Origin: Clostridia bacterium
GTDB lineage: Bacteria > Bacillota > Clostridia > Oscillospirales > Acutalibacteraceae
Assembly (NCBI GenBank): GCA_900769375.1
Contig: CAAGGN010000076.1
Coordinates: 1 to 6,986 of the forward strand
DNA: 6,986 nt
Direction: 5' to 3'
Below are positions 1-6,915 of this stretch, in pieces. Positions within the stretch are counted from its first letter, which is position 1. The number at the start of each line of letters is the position of its first letter. A model generated the notes under the pieces. It searched no databases. It saw only the letters and a list, made by a program, of their open reading frames with translations, and was not told the origin of the DNA. The position numbers and the translations under genes were made by a program.

Positions 1-932
1 ACCTTTTCAGGCAAATTCTCAAGTGTGTGGTATTTATCAAGATGGCGCTTTAAAATATCCTGAACAGAAGCCGATACCAAGAAATACTGCTGACGAAGAC
101 GCAATGATTTTCCTTCAATATGATTATCCTCGGGATACAAAATCTTAGAAATAGCTTCGGTCATTGCTCTCTGCTCTAAGGCGCGAACATAATCGCCCTG
201 ATTAAATGCAGACATATTGAAATCTTGACACTCAGCGCTCCAAAGACGCAAAACGTTGACGGTCTTACCATCCTTACCCGCAACCTTCAAATCGTAAGGA
301 ACGGCCTTTACGGTATGATAGTCCTTGTGCTCAACGTAGTGATATCCGTTTTCCCAACGTTCATCAATTCTTCCATCGAACAAAACATCAACAGCGGAAG
401 ATGGACGCTGTTCAAGCCATACGCTACCGCCAGGCAACCAAAAATCAGGCATTTCAGTCTGCCAACCGTCAACTAATTTCTGACGGAAAATACCAAGCTC
501 ATACTTAATACAGTAACCCATAGCAGAATAACCGCCGGTAGATAATCCGTCTAAAAAGCATGCGGCAAGGCGTCCAAGGCCTCCGTTTCCAAGGCCGGCA
601 TCAGGTTCAAACTCATAAAGATTCTCAAGCTTAACCTTGAATTTTTTAAGAGCACCTTCCATAGCATCAGTTAATTCCAAATTGTATAGGTTGTTTTTCA
701 GAGAACGGCCCATCAAAAATTCCATACTGAGATAATAAACGGTCTTTGACTCTTGTTCATCTGCCTGTTTTTTGAATTCCGCCTTTCTCTCACCCATAAT
801 TTCAAGCAATACCATAACGCAGGCCTTATAAAAAATTTCATCAGATGCCTGCTTGGGTGACACGCCGAAATTATGCGATAATTTTCTTTCGATCATATTC
901 GCCAGTTCAGTTGATGTATAACGTTTCATCAT
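1..932 (-). CDS. glgP: Glycogen phosphorylase, N-terminal part (runs off left edge)
   Basis: PLP-dependent glycosyltransferase (GT35) of the cytoplasm that releases glucose-1-phosphate from glycogen or other alpha-1,4-glucans. Only 310 residues of about 800 are present, so the C-terminal half with the PLP lysine lies outside the window. Family landmarks read from the minus strand are YYLSMEFLMGRSLKNNL at residues 66-82, DAGLGNGGLGRLAACFLDGL at 111-130, the YELGIFRQ segment near 144-151, PYDLKVAG at 212-219, and LYPEDNH followed by LRLRQQYF at 265-284. The frame is open to the window edge with no stop. Two adjacent ATGs (932-930 and 929-927) could start it; GGAG lies 5 and 8 nt upstream respectively, so the choice is open by one residue. 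It is the first gene of a leftward unit with its own promoter. MalP-type maltodextrin phosphorylase is the alternative specificity and cannot be excluded from this half. Confidence 0.96.
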   Translation of the reverse strand, partial: MMKRYTSTELANMIERKLSHNFGVSPKQASDEIFYKACVMVLLEIMGERKAEFKKQADEQESKTVYYLSMEFLMGRSLKNNLYNLELTDAMEGALKKFKVKLENLYEFEPDAGLGNGGLGRLAACFLDGLSTGGYSAMGYCIKYELGIFRQKLVDGWQTEMPDFWLPGGSVWLEQRPSSAVDVLFDGRIDERWENGYHYVEHKDYHTVKAVPYDLKVAGKDGKTVNVLRLWSAECQDFNMSAFNQGDYVRALEQRAMTEAISKILYPEDNHIEGKSLRLRQQYFLVSASVQDILKRHLDKYHTLENLPEK

Positions 933-977
933 AACAACTCCGTCAATTAATGATTTGTTTTTATTATGTCCTAATAT

Positions 978-1006
978 ATAATACTATACCTCGCGCAAAT
1001 TTTCAA
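978..1006 (-). promoter_or_regulatory. Sigma-A-type promoter of glgP
   Basis: On the minus strand, TTGAAA (1006-1001) and TATTAT (983-978) are separated by exactly 17 nt (1000-984), close to the housekeeping consensus. Transcription would start near 970, giving a leader of about 40 nt, too short for a riboswitch. No operator palindrome such as a cre-like site is obvious, so carbon-source control is not shown. The start site is inferred. Confidence 0.65.
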
Positions 1007-1146
1007 GTATTAACAGTAAGTAATTTTTCGCGTTTTTTTGAACAGTTTGCACAAAAATTATGGATAATATTAAAAAATACAAAAAATTAATAAGCAATGA
1101 ATACAACTTTATCTACGTTTTTCAATAAAGACAGTAAGAAATTTTA
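1001..1146. repeat. Degenerate direct repeat flanking the two divergent promoters
   Basis: Copy one spans 1001-1027 and copy two 1120-1145. Both read TTTCAA, then five to six variable bases, then ACAGTAAG, one variable base, then AATTTT. About 20 of 27 positions agree with one gap. Copy one overlaps the -35 element of the glgP promoter; copy two ends about 20 nt before the -35 of the azlC promoter. It could be a pair of regulator sites or a chance match in AT-rich DNA. Confidence 0.25.
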
Positions 1147-1163
1147 ATCAAAAAATTTAAAGA

Positions 1164-1192
1164 TTGATACCTTAAACTTTTTGTAGTATAAT
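1164..1192 (+). promoter_or_regulatory. Sigma-A-type promoter of the azlC operon
   Basis: TTGATA (1164-1169) and a perfect TATAAT (1187-1192) are separated by 17 nt. The expected start near 1199 leaves a leader of only about 20 nt before the ATG at 1221. This excludes a T-box or other leader riboswitch of the kind often found before amino acid genes. It is the only strong promoter seen for the four-gene plus-strand unit. Confidence 0.8.
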
Positions 1193-1220
1193 GTAACATA
1201 TATTTTTAAAGGGGCATTAT

Positions 1221-1937
1221 ATGGCAAACAAAAGATTTTCAAAAGGTATCGTCGATGGACTGCCCATCTGCATCGGTTATTTTTCCGTTGCCTTTGCATT
1301 TGGAATTTTTGCCGTCGGTGGCGGTCTGACTTCAATACAGGCGCTACTTATTTCAATGACTAACGTTACGTCCGCAGGACAATTGGCCGCCGTACCGATT
1401 ATTGCGAGTGGCGGTACGCTTTTAGAACTTATGGCAACCCAAATAGTTATCAATTTGCGGTATGCACTTATGTCTATATCGCTGTCTCAGAAGTTTGATA
1501 GTAGTATAACCCTTCCTCACCGTTTTGCCATCGCCTTCGTTAATACAGACGAGGTATTTGCCGTTGCATCCGCCCAAAAAGGCAGTGTCAACAAACCATA
1601 TATGTACGGTCTAATACTCACACCCTTTTTAGGTTGGAGTCTTGGTACCATCATAGGGGCAGTAGCGGGCGATATTTTGCCCACCATAATCACCAATTCG
1701 CTTAATATAGCTATTTACGGTATGTTCATCGCCATTGTTGTTCCTGAATTTAAAATTAGCCGTTCCGTTCTATTTTGCGTTTTAATCGCAATTGCTCTAA
1801 GCTGTATTTTTTATTTCGTTCCTATGCTTTCTGCTGTGCCAAGCGGTTTTTCAATTATTATATGCGCGTTGATTTCCGCTGCCGTTATGGCAATCGTTGC
1901 CCCCATTAGCATCGAGGAGGGCGTGGAAAATGTCTAA
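1221..1937 (+). CDS. azlC: Branched-chain amino acid exporter large subunit, AzlC family
   Basis: Polytopic membrane protein of 238 aa, the normal length of the AzlC/YgaZ family. The family, named from azaleucine resistance in Bacillus subtilis, forms the large subunit of an exporter of branched-chain amino acids and analogues together with AzlD. Visible family features are GLPICIGYFSVAFAFG (residues 13-28), NVTSAGQLAAVPI (48-60), the conserved NLRYALMSISLSQ (78-90) and NTDEVFAVA (108-116), with further hydrophobic segments around 127-150, 160-175, 182-204 and 208-228. The ATG start has AAAGGGG (1208-1214) 6 nt upstream. The gene overlaps azlD by 8 nt, indicating translational coupling. The exact substrate is inferred from the family; YgaZ-like exporters can also handle methionine. 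Confidence 0.93.
   Translation: MANKRFSKGIVDGLPICIGYFSVAFAFGIFAVGGGLTSIQALLISMTNVTSAGQLAAVPIIASGGTLLELMATQIVINLRYALMSISLSQKFDSSITLPHRFAIAFVNTDEVFAVASAQKGSVNKPYMYGLILTPFLGWSLGTIIGAVAGDILPTIITNSLNIAIYGMFIAIVVPEFKISRSVLFCVLIAIALSCIFYFVPMLSAVPSGFSIIICALISAAVMAIVAPISIEEGVENV
1914..1920 (+). promoter_or_regulatory. Ribosome binding site that fixes the azlD start
   Basis: GAGGAGG lies inside the 3' end of azlC, 9 nt before the ATG at 1930. It rules out the upstream in-frame TTG at 1897, which has no such site at the right distance and would add 11 residues not typical of AzlD. Confidence 0.85.
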
Positions 1938-2247
1938 ACCATCATTCTTTATATACCTTGCGGTTATGGCAGGCATAACGTATCTAATCAGAATGTTGCC
2001 ATTAGTACTGATTAAAAAGAAAATCACCAATAGATTTATTTTATCTTTACTACACTATATCCCTTACGCAGTCTTAAGCGCCATGACGATTCCGGCAGTA
2101 TTCTTCGTTACCGACCATATTGTTGCCGCTATTATAGGTGTCGCGGTTGCTCTCCTTTTAGCTTTTAAAACAAAAAGCTTGGTCTTAGTAGCACTCGGTG
2201 CCACCTTGGGAGTTTTAATTTCAGAAATCTTTATAACTTTAATTTAG
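1930..2247 (+). CDS. azlD: Branched-chain amino acid exporter small subunit, AzlD family
   Basis: Small membrane protein of 105 aa, the usual size of AzlD/YgaH, which pairs with AzlC to form the exporter. The N-terminal helix carries the family pattern TYLIRMLPLVL (residues 17-27), followed by a basic stretch (KKKITNR, 29-35) and HYIPYAVLSAMTIP (42-55). Two more hydrophobic segments lie at about 64-79 and 83-104, giving roughly four membrane spans in all. The start at 1930 is set by a strong Shine-Dalgarno site. The reading frame overlaps the last 8 nt of azlC, so the subunits are probably made in matched amounts. Its stop codon TAG (2245-2247) overlaps the AGGAG ribosome site of the next gene. 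Confidence 0.92.
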   Translation: MSKPSFFIYLAVMAGITYLIRMLPLVLIKKKITNRFILSLLHYIPYAVLSAMTIPAVFFVTDHIVAAIIGVAVALLLAFKTKSLVLVALGATLGVLISEIFITLI

Positions 2248-2257
2248 GAGTTTTAAA

Positions 2258-4108
2258 ATGCCTTTTTTACCGATTACAAAAGAGGAAATGTTAGAAAAAG
2301 GTTGGTTTTATCCCGACTTTATATTAGTGACGGGTGACTCGTACGTTGACCACCCCTCCTTCGGCACTGCCATTATTTCCCGTGTGCTCGAAAATGAGGG
2401 CTTTAACGTTTGTATTCTGCCTCAACCAAAATGCGACGAAGATTATCTTCGTTTCGGTAAGCCAAGATACGCTTTTTTGGTTAATGGCGGCAACATTGAT
2501 TCTATGGTCGCCCATTATACTGCGGTCAAAAAGAAAAGAAACGATGATGCCTATACCGCAGGCGGCAAATCAGGTGGTAGGCCTGATAGAGCCGTAATCG
2601 TTTACTGCCAAAACATACGCCGATTATTTGGAGATGTAGCCATAGCTATCGGCGGTCTTGAAGCATCACTTCGCCGATTTGCCCATTACGACTACTGGGA
2701 TGATACCGTAAGAAAATCAATTCTAATTGATTCTGACGCAGATATTCTTATGTACGGTATGGGCGAAAGGCATATCGTAGAGATTGCAAAACGCCTTAAA
2801 AGCGGTGAAAATATTAAAAACTTAACCGATATTAAGGGTACCTGTTATAGCGTTAAAACAGACCAATATAAGCCAATGCCCGTAAAGGAATGCCCAAGCT
2901 TTGAGGCGGTTTCTGCAAATACGGACGACGGCAAAAAGCAGTATGCAAAATCCTGCAAAATCCAACAAACCGAGCACGACGCCGTAAGAGGCAAAACTGT
3001 TATCCAACGCCACGGTGATAAAATTGTCGTTCAAAATCCGCCCTGTCCTCCACTTACTACTGAAGAAATGGACAAGGTCTATTCCCTTCCTTTTATGCGC
3101 ACTTACCACCCATCCTACGAAGCACTTGGCGGAGTGCCCGGAATTGAGGAAGTTAAATTCTCTATAATTCATAATAGAGGTTGCTATGGCGCTTGTAATT
3201 TTTGTTCCCTTGCTTATCATCAGGGCAGACAGATTAGTTGCCGAAGCCATGAATCCGTAATTGAAGAAGCCAAAAAAATCACCGAAATGGATGATTTTAA
3301 AGGGTATATTCACGACGTTGGCGGTCCCACCGCAAACTTCCGTGCGCCCTCCTGCGACGGTCAGTTAATCAAAGGTTTATGCCCCGAAAAGAAATGTCTT
3401 GCCCCGAATATGTGTCCCGCCGTTAAAGTTGACCACAGTGACTACCTTTCACTGTTAAGGAAACTGCGCGCGCTGCCTAAGATAAAAAAAGTATTTATAC
3501 GTTCCGGAATTCGCTTTGATTATCTCATTGCCGATAGTGATGAGTCATTTTTCAAAGAACTTGTTGAACATCATACCAGTGGTCAGCTAAAAGTCGCTCC
3601 CGAGCATTGTTCGGAAAATGTGCTAAAATATATGGGTAAACCGCCAATACGTGTATACAATCGTTTTAAAAAGCGTTTTTACGAGCTCACAAAAAGTATC
3701 GGTAAAAATCAATTTCTTGTTCCATATCTTATGTCATCGCATCCGGGAAGCACCATAAATGACGCTATTGAATTATCACTTTTTCTCAAAAAAGAGGGCT
3801 TACACCCTGAACAAGTACAGGATTTTTATCCAACTCCCGGTACGGTTTCTACCTGTATGTTCTATACCGGTTTAGACCCCTTTACAATGGAAAAGGTTTA
3901 TGTACCTAAAAGCCCTCAAGAAAAAGCAGAACAAAGAGCGCTTTTGCAGTACTATCGCCCAGAAAATAAAAAACTTGTAATTTCCGCACTTAAAAAAGCA
4001 GGTCGATATGACCTTATCGGAACGGGTCAAAATTGTCTTGTTAAATCAGATAGTCCAATTAAAAACAATAATTTTAAAAACGCTAAATTCAAAAAGAAAA
4101 GAAAATAA
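2258..4108 (+). CDS. ygiQ: YgiQ family (UPF0313) radical SAM protein
   Basis: Cytoplasmic iron-sulfur radical SAM protein of 616 aa whose family has no settled reaction as far as I know. The N-terminal Radical_SAM_N region starts with the family signature GWFYPDFILVTGDSYVDHPS (residues 15-34) and runs to about 290. The radical SAM motif is C309-x3-C313-x2-C316, the three ligands of the SAM-binding 4Fe-4S cluster. A second cysteine group follows: C366, C375, C380 and C386, in a CPxxxCxxPxxCP pattern ahead of a DHSDY segment. The C-terminal DUF3362-like part includes QDFYPTPGTVSTCMFYTGLD (about 526-545) and ends in a lysine-rich tail. It is shorter than the Escherichia coli protein (about 740 aa), mainly at the C-terminus. 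AGGAG (2246-2250) lies 7 nt before the ATG. It follows azlD by 10 nt, so co-transcription is likely; a functional link is not shown. Confidence 0.94.
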   Translation: MPFLPITKEEMLEKGWFYPDFILVTGDSYVDHPSFGTAIISRVLENEGFNVCILPQPKCDEDYLRFGKPRYAFLVNGGNIDSMVAHYTAVKKKRNDDAYTAGGKSGGRPDRAVIVYCQNIRRLFGDVAIAIGGLEASLRRFAHYDYWDDTVRKSILIDSDADILMYGMGERHIVEIAKRLKSGENIKNLTDIKGTCYSVKTDQYKPMPVKECPSFEAVSANTDDGKKQYAKSCKIQQTEHDAVRGKTVIQRHGDKIVVQNPPCPPLTTEEMDKVYSLPFMRTYHPSYEALGGVPGIEEVKFSIIHNRGCYGACNFCSLAYHQGRQISCRSHESVIEEAKKITEMDDFKGYIHDVGGPTANFRAPSCDGQLIKGLCPEKKCLAPNMCPAVKVDHSDYLSLLRKLRALPKIKKVFIRSGIRFDYLIADSDESFFKELVEHHTSGQLKVAPEHCSENVLKYMGKPPIRVYNRFKKRFYELTKSIGKNQFLVPYLMSSHPGSTINDAIELSLFLKKEGLHPEQVQDFYPTPGTVSTCMFYTGLDPFTMEKVYVPKSPQEKAEQRALLQYYRPENKKLVISALKKAGRYDLIGTGQNCLVKSDSPIKNNNFKNAKFKKKRK

Positions 4109-4125
4109 AACAAAGGTGTGATTTT

Positions 4126-5073
4126 TTGAAATTCCTTAATTTTTTAAGGGCTTTTACACTTTTGATGATAGGCATCCTATTGATTACCTATTGGTATTCT
4201 GCAAAATCAAACGTCAACGCTTTACCTGCCCTTTCAACCCAAGTTAACCAAGAAACGCCTGCCATAAATTTCAACGAGTTATACAAAGAAATTAATTTGC
4301 TCGAAAACAGCAATTCCGGCGAAGAAGAAAAAGCGGTTGCCAAAGCTTATTTATCAAAAAGCCGCGCCAATTCCCCCAAAACCGCATTCTTGGCATTCAA
4401 TTTATCAAACGGCAAATATTTAGCCCATAATATTGATACTCGAATTACCGGAGCCAGCGTAATTAAATCTGCATATTGTTTATATGTATTAAGTCGTGTG
4501 AAACTTGGAACTGCCCTTCTTGATGAAACTCTCACATATGAAAAAGACGACAAACGAAAAGGTACCGGAACCATCCAATATAAAGAAATCGGTAGCGAGT
4601 TTTCAATTAAATCATTAATTTATCTATCAATTACCGAAAGCGATAATATCGCGCATAAAATGCTCGTCGATAGATTTGGCAGAAGAGAATTCAATAAGTT
4701 TTTGGATGAATTGGAAATTGAAAGTATGCACCTTTATTCAAACGGAAACACCGATTATTATAATAACTTATCTGCCCGCGATTTAGCCCGCCTTTTTACA
4801 AAGATATATGAGAAATCTTGCGAAGATGAAATTTACAAATGGTATCTTGATATTATGTGTAACGCCAAATATAATCGTTTCTCTGAATCCACGGAATACC
4901 CGATTGCGCACAAAAGCGGATTTATGAAGGGTGCTTTTCATGATGCCGCCATAGTTCTGGCGCCCGAACCATATATTATTATTGTTCTGACCAATGGTAA
5001 TATAGGTGAAACAGAGGAAAATTATATAAAAGATCTTTCAAAAATTTTATGCAACAAAATGGAAAAACCTTGA
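4126..5073 (+). CDS. Membrane-anchored or secreted serine hydrolase, class A beta-lactamase fold
   Basis: A 315-aa extracytoplasmic protein. Residues 1-8 are basic and 9-25 hydrophobic, acting as signal anchor or signal peptide (possible cleavage after VNA, residue 32; no lipobox). Active-site motifs are all present: S111-V-I-K114 (SxxK), S172-D173-N174 (SDN) and K263-S264-G265 (KTG-type). The spacing SxxK to SDN matches class A enzymes, but SDN to KSG is 91 residues against about 104. The omega-loop ExxLN motif with the deacylating glutamate is not found. It is therefore more likely a penicillin-binding-like peptidase, esterase or slow hydrolase than an efficient beta-lactamase; the substrate is unknown. 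The start is TTG, supported by AGGTG (4114-4118) 7 nt upstream; the next in-frame ATG (residue 14) would cut the hydrophobic segment. It is the last gene of the azlC unit, 17 nt after ygiQ. Confidence 0.88.
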   Translation: MKFLNFLRAFTLLMIGILLITYWYSAKSNVNALPALSTQVNQETPAINFNELYKEINLLENSNSGEEEKAVAKAYLSKSRANSPKTAFLAFNLSNGKYLAHNIDTRITGASVIKSAYCLYVLSRVKLGTALLDETLTYEKDDKRKGTGTIQYKEIGSEFSIKSLIYLSITESDNIAHKMLVDRFGRREFNKFLDELEIESMHLYSNGNTDYYNNLSARDLARLFTKIYEKSCEDEIYKWYLDIMCNAKYNRFSESTEYPIAHKSGFMKGAFHDAAIVLAPEPYIIIVLTNGNIGETEENYIKDLSKILCNKMEKP

Positions 5074-5091
5074 GCGACGGCTCAAGGTTTT
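5064..5091. terminator. Bidirectional rho-independent terminator between converging genes
   Basis: AAAACCTTGAGC (5064-5075), a GACG loop (5076-5079) and GCTCAAGGTTTT (5080-5091) form a perfect 12-bp hairpin. Plus-strand transcripts continue into TTTTCTTGTT, and minus-strand transcripts into TTTTTCCATTTTG, so it can stop both operons. The TGA of the serine hydrolase (5071-5073) and the TGA of the phosphoesterase (5084-5082) both lie inside the stem, one in each arm. Confidence 0.92.
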
Positions 5092-5798
5092 CTTGTTATA
5101 ATTAAATTTATTATCTCGGGTTCATTATTAATTCTGGGAATTCGATGCGGGTTACCTAAACCTCGGCAGATAATTAATCGATTATCAATAAGACCGCTTG
5201 TGTATTTTGGCAAGACACCTTGTCCGGGAGCATAAATACCTTGACCGAAAATCCGCCACTGTCCGCCGTGCGCATGACCGGATAAAGTTAAATCGATATT
5301 AAAATCTTTTATAAATTTCGAATAATATTCCGGATGATGACATAAAAGCAGCTTAAATCCGCTTCTATTACTAAAATCCATGAGAAATTCAATATTAGGA
5401 ATTCTTTTATTGGCGTGCTTATCCTTTTTAGACCCTTTTTTAACTGCAGACGTGAGGCCGCCAATATTAATACCGTCATAAGAAATAGCTGAATCATCTA
5501 AAATATTTGCTCCGGTTTTTTCGATCTGCGGCAACATATCCTCATCAAAACGGAATTCATGGTTACCAAGTGAACAGTAAATTGGATATTTTTTAGAAAT
5601 TTCTTTTAGAAAACATAGACCGCTTTTATAATTACTAATGTTATGAATGAAATCTCCGCCGACCAAAACCGCTTCGGGTCTTAAGTCGTTTATTGCCTTA
5701 TAAATTGGCTCGTTATTGCAACCGTGAAGGTCAGAAACAAAGACAAAATTATATTCTCGCTCAACGTCGGCAATAACCTTATAATCAGTTATTTTCAT
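5082..5798 (-). CDS. Calcineurin-like metallophosphoesterase, YkuE/YaeI-like
   Basis: A 238-aa two-metal phosphoesterase with the full set of metal-binding motifs: D23-L-H25 (SDLHG), G47-G-D49, G78-N79-H80-E81, H154 (HHPEYY) and G174-H175-A-H177-G-G-Q180. The order and the C-terminal GLGNPHRIPR segment (213-222) resemble the YkuE/YaeI group, whose members act on membrane-linked phosphodiesters or lipid A/UDP-sugar precursors. The actual substrate here is unknown. Unlike many YkuE-type proteins there is no N-terminal membrane helix or Tat signal, so it is predicted to be cytoplasmic or peripherally bound. The ATG (5798-5796) overlaps the last 14 nt of the upstream AI-2E gene, with GAGG 6 nt before it inside that gene, implying coupled translation. 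The final codons lie in the terminator stem. Confidence 0.92.
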   Translation of the reverse strand: MKITDYKVIADVEREYNFVFVSDLHGCNNEPIYKAINDLRPEAVLVGGDFIHNISNYKSGLCFLKEISKKYPIYCSLGNHEFRFDEDMLPQIEKTGANILDDSAISYDGINIGGLTSAVKKGSKKDKHANKRIPNIEFLMDFSNRSGFKLLLCHHPEYYSKFIKDFNIDLTLSGHAHGGQWRIFGQGIYAPGQGVLPKYTSGLIDNRLIICRGLGNPHRIPRINNEPEIINLIITRKP

Positions 5799-6915
5799 CG
5801 GTTACCTCGCAGCTTTTAGTACTTTTCTCACAATTTTTAGCAATAAGTTTCTTATTAACATACTCTCCAAGTAAAACGTATATAACGGAACTCAAAGGCA
5901 CACCAATAAGCATTCCGGGTACACCGGCTAAATTTCCGCCTATAGTAACTGCGGCCAAAACCCAAATTCCCGACAAACCAATAGATTTTCCCACAACGCG
6001 CGGGTATATTATGTTATTATCAATTTGCTGAAGTACAATTATAAATACAATAAACCAAAATGCCTTAACGGGATCTTCCAATAGTATTAAAAATGCACCA
6101 AGCGCAGTGCCAATAAAAGCTCCTACCATAGGTATTAGTGTAGTAAAACCTACCAAAACCGAAACAACAGGCGCAAACGGCATATTGAAAATAAGCATAC
6201 CTATAAAAGTAAGACATCCAAAAATAACCGCTTCGGTTAACTGACCGGTTACAAATTTAGAAAAAGTGGCGTGAGATAGTTTTGAGAATTTAAAAATTTT
6301 ATTAACTGTATTTTCTTTAAATAACGCGTTAAATAGTCTGGTAAATTGCGCTCCGAGCTTTTCTTTCTGCGCAAGAATATATAAAGAAAATGCAACACCT
6401 AAGAATATATTAACTACAATTGCAAAAACAGATGCAGTAAAATTAACTGTACTATTAACAAGATTTCCGCCCTTATCCGCTAAAAACGTACCGATTTTGG
6501 TCATAATTTCTTCTTCATTAATATTGATTTCAGGAAGAACAATAGAAAACTTATCAAAGAATTTAACCACTGCGTTCCACCAAGCATCCAGATCGTTAAA
6601 GTATTTAGGGAGTTGAGTTACAAAGGCCGCAATATAATCAACAAAATAAGGTATTACGACAAATAAAATAGCAAATATGATACCGAGCACCAAAATGTAA
6701 CTAACCGTTAAGCATACCGGCCTTTTAAATTTGCCGTTGGCAATCTTGGGGTTCTTTTTCCAAATTTTTGCCCATAGCTTTTCGAGCGGATTTAAAACGG
6801 TATTTAAAATAAATGCAATGCACGCGCCCAAAACTAAGGGGCTAATTACCTTATAAAGTCCGCCCATCAGGGTTAAAAATTTGGATACATCGTTAAGCAC
6901 CCAAAACAATAACAT
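5785..6915 (-). CDS. AI-2E/PerM family membrane protein (start uncertain)
   Basis: A 376-aa polytopic membrane protein of the AI-2E transporter family (formerly UPF0118). Members include exporters such as TqsA and Na+/H+ antiporters, so the name does not establish autoinducer transport. Hydrophobic segments lie near residues 1-17, 22-42, 69-92, 160-182, 222-242, 247-280, 284-298 and 312-348, with a soluble region at about 93-158. Diagnostic parts are FVTGQLTEAVIFG (221-233), QQIDNNIIYPRVVGKSIGLS (296-315) and GGNLAGVPGMLIGVPLSSVI (326-345). The ATG at 6915 has no clear Shine-Dalgarno site and cuts into the first membrane helix. The frame stays open for 11 more codons (KKIIILIAFG just before the Met) up to a TAA at 6951-6949, with no ATG, GTG or TTG. 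The real start may use a rare codon, or the 5' end may be damaged. It is the first visible gene of a two-gene leftward unit. Confidence 0.9.
   Translation of the reverse strand: MLLFWVLNDVSKFLTLMGGLYKVISPLVLGACIAFILNTVLNPLEKLWAKIWKKNPKIANGKFKRPVCLTVSYILVLGIIFAILFVVIPYFVDYIAAFVTQLPKYFNDLDAWWNAVVKFFDKFSIVLPEININEEEIMTKIGTFLADKGGNLVNSTVNFTASVFAIVVNIFLGVAFSLYILAQKEKLGAQFTRLFNALFKENTVNKIFKFSKLSHATFSKFVTGQLTEAVIFGCLTFIGMLIFNMPFAPVVSVLVGFTTLIPMVGAFIGTALGAFLILLEDPVKAFWFIVFIIVLQQIDNNIIYPRVVGKSIGLSGIWVLAAVTIGGNLAGVPGMLIGVPLSSVIYVLLGEYVNKKLIAKNCEKSTKSCEVTDENN

Larger units (their letters stand above)
933..1220. other. Divergent intergenic spacer between glgP and azlC
   Basis: A 288-nt AT-rich spacer separates the leftward glgP from the rightward azlC. 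It holds one outward-facing promoter near each gene and about 150 nt of A/T-rich sequence between them. I see no structured RNA, T-box or convincing small gene. A degenerate direct repeat (ACAGTAAG at 1013-1020 and 1131-1138, each preceded by TTTCAA and followed by AATTTT) lies close to both promoters. Confidence 0.7.

Noticed and set aside
225..476. Plus-strand open frame of 83 codons
   Set aside because: It lies wholly antisense within glgP, whose minus-strand translation matches the family throughout. It has no ribosome site.
1060..1128. Short plus-strand frame of 22 codons (MDNIKKYKK start) in the spacer
   Set aside because: No Shine-Dalgarno site precedes it, the composition is that of random AT-rich DNA, and it lies upstream of the azlC promoter with no promoter of its own.
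1193..1220. Possible T-box or amino acid riboswitch before azlC
   Set aside because: The promoter leaves only about 20 nt of leader, too short for any such element.
1144..1335. Minus-strand open frame of 63 codons
   Set aside because: It is antisense to the azlC promoter and 5' end, with low-complexity composition and no family resemblance.
1897..1929. Earlier TTG start for azlD
   Set aside because: The strong GAGGAGG site at 1914-1920 serves the ATG at 1930, and the extra 11 residues do not fit the AzlD N-terminus.
2822..3313. Minus-strand open frame of 163 codons inside ygiQ
   Set aside because: It is a shadow of ygiQ, which has strong family motifs across the same bases. It has no ribosome site and its length is a chance result of codon use.
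4126..5073. Annotation as a true class A beta-lactamase resistance gene
   Set aside because: The omega-loop glutamate motif is absent and the loop is short, so hydrolysis of beta-lactams cannot be claimed from sequence.
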